Positions 23,827 to 34,519 of a stretch of DNA of 64,000 bases are shown here, one piece after another. The stretch is taken from assembly GCA_035235625.1 (NCBI GenBank), contig CP141140.1:52199351-52263350 (forward strand). The letters are read 5' to 3'. The DNA is from Saururus chinensis (lineage: Eukaryota; Streptophyta; Magnoliopsida; Piperales; Saururaceae). A program made the position numbers and the translations under genes. The notes under the pieces were generated by a model. That model had not been told where the DNA came from, ran no database searches, and worked only from the letters and a program-made list of their open reading frames with translations. The stretch's first letter is position 1, and the number at the start of each line of letters is the position of its first letter.

Positions 23827-25990
23827 TCATTTATCTAAATAATAGAAGGCCAACTGGTTTACATCATCCTCCCTTAGTTCAAATGATTTCGCCCTCAAAT
23901 TTAAGGAATCACCATGTGAAGGATCATCAAGGTAAGGAATAAGGTGTTTGAGGTTGAAAACATCAGAAATACAAACATGGTTAGGAAGTTTGAGATGATA
24001 AACATTAGAGTTGATTTTTTGAGCAATCTCTAAAGATCCAATCAGGTAATTTATTGTATTCCCAAGAAACCTTTCTTTGGACAAAACAACCCATAAAATC
24101 ACCAACATCGATTCCATGTGTCTTCTCTTCAATTCTCTGACATCTTTGTATTTGTCATTAGACACCTACAACTTTTTGAGAGTGTTAGAGTGAATATTCT
24201 ACAAATGTATGATAAAATCTTCAACCCAATCATTGAATCTCTTCACATTTAAAATATGAACCAAATCTAAGGGAGAGCGAGGGCAACAGATCTATGTAAA
24301 TTTTGTTAGAGAGCTTGGCAGGTGATAATCTAAGGGAGAGCGAGGGCTAAAGCCACAAACAATAGTGAAAGGGCAAAAAGTTATTCTTTAGTTCACTTCA
24401 ATTATAAGAAAATTTAGCTTTACACAAATATTGATCCCATGATTTTAGATTATCACCTACCAAGCTCTCTAACAAAATTTACATAGATCTGTTGACTGCC
24501 TACATTTGTCCATCAGTTTATGGATGATAAGAACTACTGGAATCAAGAGAAGTATGGGTTAACTTCTACAAAGAATACGAGAAATGATTCAAGAAGTGAG
24601 TATCTCGAGCAGATACAATAGATAAAGGTAGGTCATGCAAACAATATACCTCCCAAAAGAACAATAATGCAACATGAGATACTTCATTTAACTTCTTACA
24701 AGCTATGAAATGAACCATCCTTGAAAACATATCAATGATCACATAAATACCATCCAATTTCTCCGACTATGTGGCAATTTAAGAACAAAGTTCATATTGA
24801 TATTAGACCATGGCTAAGTAGGGGTAGATAAAAGCACATACAATCCAACATTAGTAGATGTTCTTTTAGTAACATGGTATATATAGCACAAACAAATTTA
24901 TGCACCTCCCTATGCATAGATGGCTAAAGTTAAGAAGAATAAACAAACTGGAATGTCTTATCTCTTCACATATGGCCTTCCTTCATCATGCAACTCCTTA
25001 ATGATCTTCAAATGCAAACTACATATAGGAACACATAACTAAATATTCTTGAAGAGAAACCTATCATGCAACAAATAATCCGATATTTTCTCTTCCTCAA
25101 AGTCAGTCAAAACTCTAGAAAATGAAAAGTTATCAAACAATAACTCTTGAAATGAATCAAAACCTAATACTTGAGTATGTATGTTAGTAAGTAAGCATGT
25201 ACGACGATGACTCAAGGTGTCTGCAACCATGTTATGAACCCCAGATTTATGATTAAGCACAAAAATATTTTTTTGCAAATAAGATGCTCATTGTGCATGC
25301 CTAATAGATAATTTCTCTTGGCTATTAATATGTTTGAGAGAAGAATGATCATAATATAGAATAATGTCTACGAGAATCAAATAATGCCTCCAATGTTGAA
25401 GTGCATGCACAATAGCATAAAATTTAACATTGTAAGCCTTATACCTTCTTTGTGATACACCTGACAATTTCTTACTAAAATAAGCAACTAGGCGGCCCTC
25501 TTGTTTTATGACAATTCCAATACTAACCTTAGAAGCATCACAATGCATTTCAAAGGGTATGACAAAGTTAGGCAAGGCTAACACGTGTTAAAATCAATTT
25601 TTTTTAAAAGAGTAAAAGAATAATAAGCTTTATCATTCTAAACAAAAAAATCTTAACTTCATACAATTAGTATAGGAGCCATAATGATACTAAAATAAGG
25701 AATGAATCTCTAATAAAAAGAAGCCAACCCTATAAAAATTCCATATCTCATGTATTTTAGTAGATCTTGGTCACTGCTTAACTACATCGACCTTACTTTT
25801 ATCCATAACTATTCCATCTTTTTAGACAACATACCCAATGAAAAATACAAAATTATGTATGAAAGAGCATTTCTTAATAACTGTAAAAAGTTTCTCGATG
25901 CGAAGAACAACTAACACATCCTAAAAATACTGCAAGTGAGAATCAAGATTGGAACTTTATATAAGTATACCATCAAACTATACTTATTTC
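23827..25990 (-). mobile_element. Ty3/gypsy retrotransposon pol fragment (RT, RNase H, integrase)
   Basis: Minus-strand order: degenerate RT end (25,985-25,590: VDVVKQ, FYRVGFF-like). RNase H follows (25,584-25,288: MLALPNFVIPFEMHCDASKV, LVAYFSKKLSGVSQRRY, DHSSLKHINSQEKLSIRHA). Then a linker (25,278-25,039: LNHKSGVHNMVADTLSHR). The integrase core is at 24,757-24,566 (DMFSRMVHFIACKKLNEV, PLSIVSARD). The C-terminal integrase is at 24,165-23,827 (NSNVYHLKLPNHVCISDVF). RT before integrase marks Ty3/gypsy. A catalytic Asp of the VSDRD motif reads Ala (VSARD). Stops are frequent, and an inverted duplication disrupts 24,267-24,491. No LTRs identified. Confidence 0.88.
24287..24491. repeat. 46-bp inverted repeat (45/46 identical) with 113-bp loop
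   Basis: Arms 24,287-24,332 and 24,446-24,491 are reverse complements with one mismatch. An 18-bp direct repeat (CTAAGGGAGAGCGAGGGC) sits at 24,267-24,284 and 24,330-24,347, touching the left arm. The structure lies in the gypsy integrase region. Confidence 0.9.
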
Positions 25991-26149
25991 TTGATTCTTT
26001 GTTATTTTGGGTTGGGAGGATAGTTTGTGCTATGTAATCTCTTTGCATCTTCCCTTGCTTTTTGCTTAATGTAAATTTTCATGTATAAAAAAATTTTGTT
26101 ACCTTATGTGAAACACCTTAAACTTATACAATCTATTCAATCTCGCTGA

Positions 26150-27350
26150 TAAATCATATTGAGAACACGTTCTCTTCTTTCCTTTGGAAAGGGTGCGCTT
26201 CATCTTCTTTTCTTAATGTAACTTAGGTGGGAATTGGTAGGCCCTTTAAAGAAGGGGATTGGGCATATGAGAAGCATCAAAGATTGCATTAAAGTCAACT
26301 TAGCCCGATTATTTTGGATGGCGATCATGGACAAGGAGTTATGATGTAAATGGATGCTTGGGATTTACTTGAAGAATTAACCTATTTGGGTCTTAAATGA
26401 TCCATCTTGATCCTATTCTTGGATTTCAACTTTTGCTATAAGAGAGTTTCTCAATAGTGCGTGTACAAACAACGTAGGGAGTTTTCGAGCCATAGTCGCT
26501 TGGATTCTTGGTCGTTCTCATCGCCTATGTTGAATCAGTTTGGGTTTTGGGTAAAGGCACCCACAATTCGTACTCCAGAGGCCATCAAGTTTTATAAATC
26601 TTCCTAAGCCAATATATTTTTCAAAGTTAAATATAGAGTCCTTTTGGATGGATTTCTCTTTTGGGAAGATTCTGCTTCGAAGCTATTCGGAACTTCATTC
26701 AGCCTATTATTCCTTGGTAGATTGGTTTATCATAGCATAGGGCAAATTGTCAGTGTTTCTTTACTCGTTTAACTCTCGGCAGTGGTCTCTTAACTTCGGA
26801 CAACTTGTCCTCTAGAGGTTTCCATCTGGCTAACATGAGCTCCCTTTACTTTAAGCAAGTCCAGTATCGGGGTCGTCTTTCTTTCAAATATTTTATTATC
26901 CAATTATTGCATGACAAGAATTGCTCTTAATGTGAATACCTCTTGATTTTACATCACTCTCATATGGAATGAGAGGAATACGCACATTTTGTTTTATAAA
27001 AGGAAGGATCATACCGCCCTTGCCTTCGCCATCATTCACAAATTTGCCTAGTCTTGGAGGCGTTTGAGCTTAAAGAAAAATCCTTAAGAATTGCCACTTT
27101 CCTCATGAGTTGTCGACTGATTAAGGTTTCCATGACTTGTTTGGGCCTTCTTCCTTTTTGCTTTATTTTTGTTTTCCTTGGTTAGGGGTTTTCCTCTTGT
27201 GTTTCTCTAGTTGTTGGCTTCTTGGCCATTAGCTTTTCGGTTGTTTATCAGTAGGGGCTGGCTGTATTTATTGTTTTTCACTCTTGTATTGTCCCTTGAT
27301 TGAGCTTAGTAGTTAAAAGTAAATGAATATTATAAAGTAACTTGGTGTAC
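26150..27350 (+). mobile_element. LINE (L1-type) 3' end remnant
   Basis: A plus-strand frame at about 26,940-27,080 reads LIWNERNTHILFYKRKD then IIHKFA, stop, SWRRLSLKK. This is the pattern near the C-terminus of plant L1-type reverse transcriptase proteins. Upstream frames are heavily broken, and a T-rich 3'-UTR-like stretch follows. No target duplication or clear poly(A) tail. Confidence 0.45.
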
Positions 27351-27639
27351 TGTCGTTGAATTATTCCTTCATAGGTATTAGCTATTGCACATAATATTAT
27401 ATAATTTTTTTGTTTTTTTTAGTTTCAAATGCTTTTATTGTCATTGTTTTAATTATACTGTTAAACAACAAGAAATGTAAGTCCCCGTTAATTTTACTGT
27501 CATTACTTGCTTCAAATACCACTAAGAATTTAATCTCAACTTAATTATGTAAGTGCAGTAATATTAACCAGACGAACAAGTTGACTGGTGTTAGAATTCA
27601 AGCATAGACTTGGATTCAATTTAAAAAACCAAGTGTAGT

Positions 27640-28035
27640 TACTTATGTGAGACAGGAGTACATTATAGAAATCAACTGTGATGTATCCATATTTAAGATA
27701 GTGCATGAACTAAAATTAGTTTATTTTGGAAAACTAGACGTAGCTATTAATGTGGGATGGAGGGAGTACATTTTAGTACTCAACTATAATGTGGATGGAG
27801 GTAGTACATTTATAGTAGTCAACTATAATGTATCCTTATTTAAGACAACACATAAACTAAAATTAGTTTATTTCGAAAAACCTAACGTGGCTATTAATGT
27901 GGGACATGGCTAGGGAGTACATTATTGTAATTAATTATGATGTATCCATATATAAGTTAACATATAAATTAAATTAGTTCATTTTAAAAAACTAAATATA
28001 ACCATTAATGTTGAACGAGGGAGTACATTATAATA
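27640..28035. repeat. Stowaway-like unit array (about four units)
   Basis: GGGAGTACATT-type junctions recur at about 27,655, 27,765, 27,915 and 28,022. They separate units containing AACTAAAATTAGTTTATTTT and GGCTATTAATGTGGGA. The inverted paralogue at 17,395-17,530 has a single unit. Confidence 0.65.
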
Positions 28036-28150
28036 ATCTATCAATTGTGATGTATTCATTTTTAATTTAGACAACATAAGTTAGTTATCGGAGTCAATTA
28101 CTATTGTTTCAAATTTGATCGATGTCAAATCATAATTAGCAATTGGCACA
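28010..28150. repeat. Duplicated block B, copy 2, distal part
   Basis: Inverted match of 17,265-17,400 (TCAATTGTGATGTATTC, GTCAATTACTATTGTTTC, GATGTCAAATCATAATTAGC). Confidence 0.75.
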
Positions 28151-28159
28151 GCAAACACA

Positions 28160-28370
28160 TGGAAGCATTTTTAACGTTCCACTCACATGGGAGCTCTTCA
28201 TCCATGAAATCAACAGCACATATACTAATGCAAATTAGTACTAGTGGTACTGACACTAATGTATGCTAATATAAACGTCATTGATCTCAAATATTAAGGA
28301 CTCACATGTGTTTCTTATAGTGGGTTCCTTATCAGACTGGAGCATAAAAAACTCTTCCCAAATACAGCAA
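28160..28370. repeat. Dispersed repeat B' (inverted copy at 55,842-56,010)
   Basis: The reverse complement matches 55,842-56,010: AACACATG then GAGTCCTTAATATTTGAG versus GAGAACCTTTGATATTTGAG, and the shared AGTACCACTAGTGCTAAT-like centre. It is absent from block B copy 1, so it is an insertion there. Confidence 0.65.
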
Positions 28371-28431
28371 CATTATCACTTGATTGGTCTACACACACCT
28401 GACAAATACAGCTCAACTTGCTGTAAGTTTT

Positions 28432-29389
28432 TAGGGCAAGCCCAACGCTACCCAGCCCAGAAAAGAGTGGGTAAGGGCTTAAAATATTTTAGCCCGAAGG
28501 CATGCCGAGCCTAAATAATTTAGGCCCGTGTAAAATAGCCTGATAGCAAAGAAACCCATAAACCCGACCTAGCCTGATGGCCTACAGTCAGTAACACACA
28601 TCCGGTTATTCCACTAGCCAAGTACAACAAAGCAATCTACAATATGCCTATGCAGCTCTTGGAGTTGAGTTAACTGGGGTGAATGAAGAGGTGGTTGCGA
28701 CAGGAGAGATTGCTGGTGGTGCTGAAATTTTTGGATTAGTTGCAACAGGCTTTGATGTTCAAAATGTGGTATACAGCTTGTTAGCAGCGGTTGTTAGAGC
28801 AGATGGCATCCCAAATTGTTGTTGGCTTATATGTTACCCATGTTCTGTGTAGGATTTTGATGCTGTTGTTTTTGTCGTTGTGTTAAAAGACTCAACAGGC
28901 TGAAGATTTTGAATCAAGGATGGTGGCCGCTTAACAGCGAAGTTCTGAACCAGAACCTGGGGCTGCAATAGCTCGACCTGATTTTATTTAGCTGATAATG
29001 CTTGACTAAACAGGTGTTGCCTTTGCTGATTAATGCCATTCGGCTGCTGCTGTGGAGTCCTATTGACCGAAACCCAGATTGTTTAGTGTGGCAGACACTT
29101 TCGGGATCTAGTCTAAGTTGCTGGGTCTGCTGGGGTGGCTTTGAAGCATTGAACTATAAGTTGTTCCGCTGAAGGAGCTGAGTTTGCAAATCAAATGTGT
29201 TGTAGATTGCTTTAATTGTTATATTTTTTTTTATTTTTTAAAGTTGAAACATAAAAGCCCGAAGGCCGAGCCTGGCCTGCTTCAGGCTGAGTTAGGGCCA
29301 TCATTTTAGAAGCCCGTATAAGTTTAGGGCTGAGTTAGGGCCAAAAACATTAGTTTTAGTAATAAGGCCCTACCTGACTTGCAGCCCTA
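28432..29389. mobile_element. hAT-like element (958 bp) carrying a Q-rich gene fragment
   Basis: The ends TAGGGCAAGCCC and GACTTGCAGCCCTA are inverted and are followed inward by AGCCCGAAGG/GCCGAGCC words, as in hAT elements with a TAGGGCTGCAAG terminus. The interior, on the minus strand, reads Gln-rich protein-like text such as QLIQKFQHHQQSLLSQPPL and SPQLTQLQEL near 28,640-28,750. It is absent from the paralogous block B at 17.23 kb. No clear 8-bp target duplication. Confidence 0.55.
28630..29180 (-). pseudogene. Captured Gln-rich host gene fragment inside the hAT element
   Basis: Minus-strand frames shift but keep Gln/Pro/Leu-rich text (QKFQHHQQSLLSQPPLHSPQ and, nearer 28,950, QPQVLVQNFAVKRPPS). 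This resembles disordered regions of plant transcriptional coregulators. I cannot assign the family. Stops and frameshifts show it is not functional. Confidence 0.4.
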
Positions 29390-29394
29390 ACCGT

Positions 29395-29685
29395 TGGATA
29401 ATCAATTAACCGGCCGTCTTTAGGTCCGTTTGCATGCGGTTGAGCAGGGGATCTATGAATGACCAACTATAGTTCCACTTAAACGACTAGCCAAGTTCCT
29501 CCAAGCCATTATGTTCATTTGCAAAGGCAACAGCGGCTGCAATCATTGAGCCACAAGAATAAAATGACACAATCAGAGTTCGACATGGCCGTAGGCCATG
29601 AGTTATTTATTGTTCATAAAAGGATCCATCATACCTACTATTACTGTGTGTGTGGTCCCTGGATGAGCGTGTGTAGTTGGGGGAA
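29395..29685. repeat. Duplicated block B, copy 2, proximal part
   Basis: Inverted match of 16,940-17,232, including AATCAATTAACCGGCCGTCT and AAAGGATCCATCATACCTAC. Similarity to copy 1 stops at about 29,685 and picks up in block A at about 38,565. Confidence 0.8.
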
Positions 29686-29874
29686 TAACATATAAAGTTA
29701 AAGAAAATTTAGTAATTACGTAAAGCTATAGTAACAAATTTACTCACCATAAAACGTTATTAATAATGGTGGTTGTGTAAATAGGCAAAAATACCCACCT
29801 TTGTAAATCCTATTTGCTCTCTTCCTTTGTTGATTTTAAATCAGATCTATGAAATTTTCACTTCCTATGGCAAT

Positions 29875-30130
29875 TTGCTCCTCTGTCCTCTAGTGATTTT
29901 CTCCTCCGTATTCCGGTGAATTGGTCCTCCATCCTCTGACGATTCTCTCTTCCATCCTCCGACAATTGTCTCCTCCATCCTCCGGCGATTAGTCCTCCAT
30001 CATCCGACGATTTGGTCATCCATCCTCCGTCGACTCTTTCTTCCATCCTCCGGCGATTGTATCGTCTGTCCTCCGGTGATTTGCTCCTCCGTCCTCTAAC
30101 GATTCTCTCTTCAATCCTCTGCCATATTTC
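29875..30130. repeat. About 25-bp minisatellite
   Basis: About ten imperfect units of the form TCCTCCATCCTCCGGCGATT. The open frames on both strands follow from the repeat and are not a gene. Confidence 0.8.
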
Positions 30131-30329
30131 TTCTCCACACTTTTCTTCGAAGTATGTCACACATATTTTTTCAATTTTCTTCCATTACTCAATTACAATG
30201 TTGTGGTCTTTCTCTTTTGCTTTAGGGAAATTTTAACGTATATCTATGTTGTTTCTCTGTAGCCTTTATTTTCTTATAGATTTGTTAGTTTGTTTGCAGA
30301 GTTTGAGATTTATCTCAAATATAGGTATA

Positions 30330-30415
30330 TAACAAGTGTAGCATGATCATGTTGCCCTGTATTTTTCACTGAATTTCAAAGGGCAACATGATAATGCTGC
30401 CATACAATTTCCAAT
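30330..30415. repeat. Palindromic CATGATNATG motif pair
   Basis: Two copies: TAGCATGATCATGTTGCC at about 30,338 and GGCAACATGATAATGCTGCC at about 30,379, set in the same TTTCACTGAATTTCAAAGG context as the array at 32.16 kb. Confidence 0.75.
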
Positions 30416-31258
30416 GGACCCATATTATAAATTAGTCAAGAACTGAAAAAATTTACAATGCCAAGCAGACCTGTATTATTAAAAAAAATTATAATTGTTA
30501 TTAAATGTTTGTTGTAATGCAAAGTTTTCGTAAGATAGTCATTATTGAATGTTTGATAAAATGCATAAGTTTCCATGTACGACACTGGTTCATTTATCAA
30601 TCATCATTCAAACCAGGCCCGCTTACTATAAGATGAGCGGACGCAATATTGCCAATTTGACATGTCATAGACACTAGGTTGTCTGTTGTTATACTGTAGG
30701 CATTAGTGTTAACAATTGCATGAGTTTGAGTCTTGCAGAGTTTCAGCATCTTCATTAATGTAACTGTAATATCTTAGCAGCTTCTTACAAGGCTAGGTGG
30801 GCAAAGGTGAAGATGCTCAATGAACCCAATGATTGCCATGATTATATTCAGATGACCTCTGCCATATTAGCCCACATGTTTGAGATTATGTTACTAAATA
30901 TATTAGTATGGATGTCCACTGTCCAATCCAAGTTCTACGAAGTTGTTGTGAACATAGACAACTTTCAAGCTGAGTTGGCCCAGAAAAGCAGTTACTAGCT
31001 TTACTGTCCTGGCTACAAAATTGAGAATTTGGAAAAATTTTCAGTAACTCTGTCAATTAGGTTGTCAGTATGTGAATGTTAGCAATGCCCAGCTAGACCA
31101 AAAGTTCATCAAAATATTAGGTTTTTCTGCAGCTCATATGAATTATCATTGTAACTTAGTTGTACCAGTGGTTCTAGTTGTTGTTTTACTTCTTATTCCT
31201 CGAAGTTGTTTGTAAAAAGTAGTTGCTAACACCTTTATTTCCACACTATATATTTCAG

Positions 31259-31762
31259 TTGAAGCATTTCAGACATTTGGTTTCTTCCCAACTAAATCTG
31301 ATGAACCAACTGTAGAGACATTTAGAGGCACATATGTGCCAACAACTCACAGAGATGTTGAGGACTTGCGGTAGATTAACTACAAGAACGTCGATATCTT
31401 CACATATAATGAGATGAAAGTTGCCACTAGGAACTTCAGGCTAGATCAAATTTTAGGCAAGGGCGGGTTTGGTATTGTCTACATAGGCTCTATAGAAGTT
31501 GCCATTAAAGTGCTAGATCAAGAGGGCTTCCAAGGAGACAGGGAGTGGCTGGGATGCTACTGACCAAATTTCAAAAGCTTATGTAGGAAATGGAAAATCA
31601 ACTAAATTGGTTGTCATTTTGTGCAGGCAGAGGTGAACTATCTTGGGCAGCTTAGCCATCCAAATATTGTAAAGTTGATTGGCTATTGCTATGAGGATGA
31701 GCATAGGCTGTTGGTTTATGAATATATGGCTTACAGAAGCCTTGAGAAGCACCTTTTCCTCC
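31259..31762 (+). pseudogene. Receptor-like cytoplasmic kinase (RLCK-VII/PBL-type) fragment
   Basis: Exon 1 begins after an acceptor (TTTCAG) and reads THRDVEDLR, stop (31,372-31,374), then FTYNEMKVATRNFR, the Gly loop GKGGFGIVY and the VAIK lysine region VAIKVLDQEGFQGDREWL. The donor after it reads GG instead of GT. Exon 2 (31,627-31,762) reads [20 protein letters not shown] and [17 protein letters not shown], then an intact GTAAGA donor. These are kinase subdomains I-V. The catalytic loop, DFG and APE segments are absent. The match is to plant PBL/RLCK-VII kinases. A nonsense codon, lost donor and truncation make it dead. Confidence 0.85.
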
Positions 31763-32159
31763 GTAAGAAATCAAATACTGCTTTGTTTTCTCATGAATTC
31801 AATTATTTAGCACCATCTTAATGCAGCATCCTGATGCCAAAACAATTCCATGTCGTGATATAATATGCCTCGTGTACTTTTTGCTTGCAATCATTATGTG
31901 AATTATGTGTTTTTGCTTCATTTTCTATAGAAAATGAATCTATCTCATTATATACTGGAAATGTCTTGTATGTTAACCAGCCCCCCATTCACTAAAAAAA
32001 AGTTATTGAAATTATAAGAGTTGTCATTTCCCTATTACGTAAGTATTAGATTAGCGATTACTACATTTTGTTCTCATATTAACTTAGATCACATCAGCTC
32101 CTAAAAGATAGCTGTGTTTTAGTTATAGTAAATGTGGTTGAAATCACTAGATATTTTTG

Positions 32160-32322
32160 GAAGATTTCGAAGGGCAACATGATCATGCTGCCATACAATT
32201 TCCAATAGATTTTAAAGGGCAGCAAGATTATGTTGCCATGCAATTTTCACTGGATTTCAAAGGGCTCATGCTGCTATACAATTTTCAGTGGATTTCAAAG
32301 GGCAACATGATTATGCTGTAAA
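32160..32322. repeat. About 42-45-bp tandem repeat with palindromic core
   Basis: Four units of GATTTCAAAGGGCAACATGA, then TTATGCTGCCATACAATTTTC. The core GGCAACATGATCATGCTGCC is nearly a perfect palindrome. The third unit is shortened. Confidence 0.85.
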
Positions 32323-32329
32323 CTTTCAC

Positions 32330-32470
32330 ACTCTTTGGTTGTGGTTGCTCTGCAATGCTCACATTTATGCTTCTTTACTACAACTTATTTTTTCTACGAC
32401 ATGGGATGGAAAGATAAAAACATGGTTGTATGATAATATGGGATCTAGAGTTGATTATGATAATTGGATT
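32330..32470 (+). pseudogene. TOPLESS/TPR corepressor exon fragment
   Basis: The frame reads LQLIFSTTWDGKIKTWLYDN then MGSRVDYDN. This is very close to the TOPLESS family WD40 segment (QFIFSTA-DGKIKAWLYDN-GSRVDYDAPG). Only this exon-sized piece is present and the sequence to both sides is unrelated. TOPLESS proteins are nuclear corepressors of about 1,100 residues, so this is a captured fragment with no function of its own. Confidence 0.8.
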
Positions 32471-32781
32471 TTGTTGTTGTTGTTTATTTATTTTGTTCAA
32501 ACAAAGAACATATCAGTGATATTTTTTCTATTTTTAGTAAAGGGTGGAAAATGTTCTTGATTTTCATTGTCTCAGGATTCTACTATATGGTGAGTTTACT
32601 TGCCAGAATGTTGTCATGGCTTAACGTTTTATTGAAGTAGGTAGTGCATATGTATCAATTGTAACTACTGTTTACCAGGAGTGATTAGTTCAACAGTGTT
32701 AGCAATATTTTATTAACTAAGGGAAGCCTACATGGGAAATCTTTAGTTGGATGCCTACATGGGATTGAATCAGTTCGGAGA

Positions 32782-32997
32782 ATGGCTAGGAAAAAACTAG
32801 AGAAGCCTAAAGATTCCAACCAAGGGAAGGGGCATAGAAGACCTTTTCCCATACCCGACGGTTCGCCAAAAACCCGAGAAGAGCTTGAAGAGGAGGAGAA
32901 AGCAATGATGTCAGAGTCGCCCTACATAAGACTCTTCAGAAGCAAATGGAGGTTTCCTGCTTGGTACTCTCGAGCACCAGATCATGAAACCGATTGA
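32782..32997 (+). CDS. Unidentified 71-residue frame, possible captured exon
   Basis: An ATG-to-stop frame with protein-like, charged composition: a basic start (MARKKLEKPKDSN), FPIPDGSPKTREELEEEEKA, and a C-terminus rich in Trp, Tyr and Phe (KWRFPAWYSRAPDHETD). Complexity is normal, unlike its surroundings. I cannot name the family. It sits within the captured-fragment cluster, so it may be the last exon of another host gene. Expression is unknown. Confidence 0.4.
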   Translation: MARKKLEKPKDSNQGKGHRRPFPIPDGSPKTREELEEEEKAMMSESPYIRLFRSKWRFPAWYSRAPDHETD

Positions 32998-33075
32998 TGT
33001 AATCGATTTTCTTGTAAAGTTTTGCCAATTCAGTGTGAATATTATTATGTGTACATATTTATTCTTAGTCTTTTA

Positions 33076-34502
33076 TCTTCATTATAGCTTTTGAGAAGCA
33101 ATAAATGTGATATGGATTCTGTTATGTAACAATTTCATTTTTAGGCGATCTAGGTACTAAACTTTAAGAAGGCTTGTTCTTTAGTTATGATTTTTAATTC
33201 AACCAAAACTTGATTCATTAATGCATGGTATAAAGAGTTTGTGCTTGTTAATTAAAGTTGTGATTAGCCCCCAAGTAAAAAATAGATATTTGTCTTTGTT
33301 GTATGCACCCGCACCTTGAGACACATGTTAATGGTATCAAGAGCTTGAATTTGAAAACTTTAATTGAATTTTATTGTCTAAATTATCATAAAAGTGTAAG
33401 GCATTAACCACATTAAATGTTATAGAATTTTAAATATTTAATAAAGTATTTTCATGGGACAACATGATAATGTTGTGGCATAAAAAGGCAAAAAAAACTC
33501 GTACAAGGACAAAATTTGAAAACTCTAATTTAATTTCATTGTCTAAGTTATCATAAAAGTGTAAGACATTAACCACATTAAATGTTATAGAATTTTAAAA
33601 ATTTAATAAAGTATTTTCATGAGACAGCATGATAATGTTGTGGCGTATAAAGGCAAAAAAAACTCATACAAGGACAAAATTTGAAAACTCTAATTTAATT
33701 ACGTTGTCTAAATTATCATAAAAGTGTAAGGCATTGACCACATTAAATGTTATAGAATTTTAAAAATTTAATAAAGTATTTTCATGAGACAGCATGATAG
33801 TGTTGTGTCGTAAAAAGGCCAAAAAATTTCATACAAGGATAAAATTTGAAAACTCTAATTTAATTTCATTGTCTAAATTATCATAAAAGTGTAAGGCATT
33901 AACCACATTAAATGTTATATAATTTTAAAATTTTAATAAAGTATTTTCATATGACAGCATGATAGTGTTGTGGCGTAAAAATAGATATTTGTCTTTGTTG
34001 CATGCACCCGCACCTTGAGACACATGTTAATGGTATCAAGAGCTTAAATTTGAAAACTTTAATTGAATTCTATTGTCTAAATTATCATAAAAATGTAAGG
34101 CATTAACCACATTAAATATTATAGAATTTTAAATATTTAATAAAGTATTTTTATGCAATAGCATGATAGTGTTGTGGCGTAAAAAGGCAAAAAAAACTCG
34201 TACAAGGACAAAATTTGAAAACTCTAATTTAATTCCATTGCCTAAATTATCTTAAAAGTATAAAGCATTAACCATATCAAATGTTAATAGAATTTTTAAA
34301 ATTTAATAAAGTATTTTCATGGGACATCATGATAGAGTTGTGGCATAAAAAGACATTGGCATCAATTAAATAATTCAGCCCAATACAGCTCTGTCCAAGT
34401 AGTTTCGGCTTCAATGTTTATGGAATTTGCAAAAGTCATGAAATTGTTACATAATAGAATCTATATCACACTTATTGCTTCTCAAAAGCTCTAATGAAGA
34501 GA
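33076..34502. mobile_element. Long-TIR element with a 165-bp tandem array
   Basis: Ends 33,076-33,149 and 34,430-34,502 are inverted (TCTTCATTATAGCTTTTGAG ... ATGTAACAATTTCAT). The interior is mostly the 165-bp repeat. The size and TIR length fit a foldback or MULE-type non-autonomous element. No target duplication could be read in the AT-rich flanks. Confidence 0.55.
33288..34350. repeat. 165-bp tandem repeat, six units, each with a palindromic motif
   Basis: Units start (TTGAAAAC landmark) at 33,351, 33,516, 33,681, 33,846, 34,050 and 34,214. Units 1 and 5 are preceded by GCACCCGCACCTTGAGACAC, which suggests a higher-order duplication of about 700 bp. Each unit ends in a variant of GACAGCATGATAATGTTGTG. 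Confidence 0.9.
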
Positions 34503-34519
34503 ACAAAATTTTGCCTACT

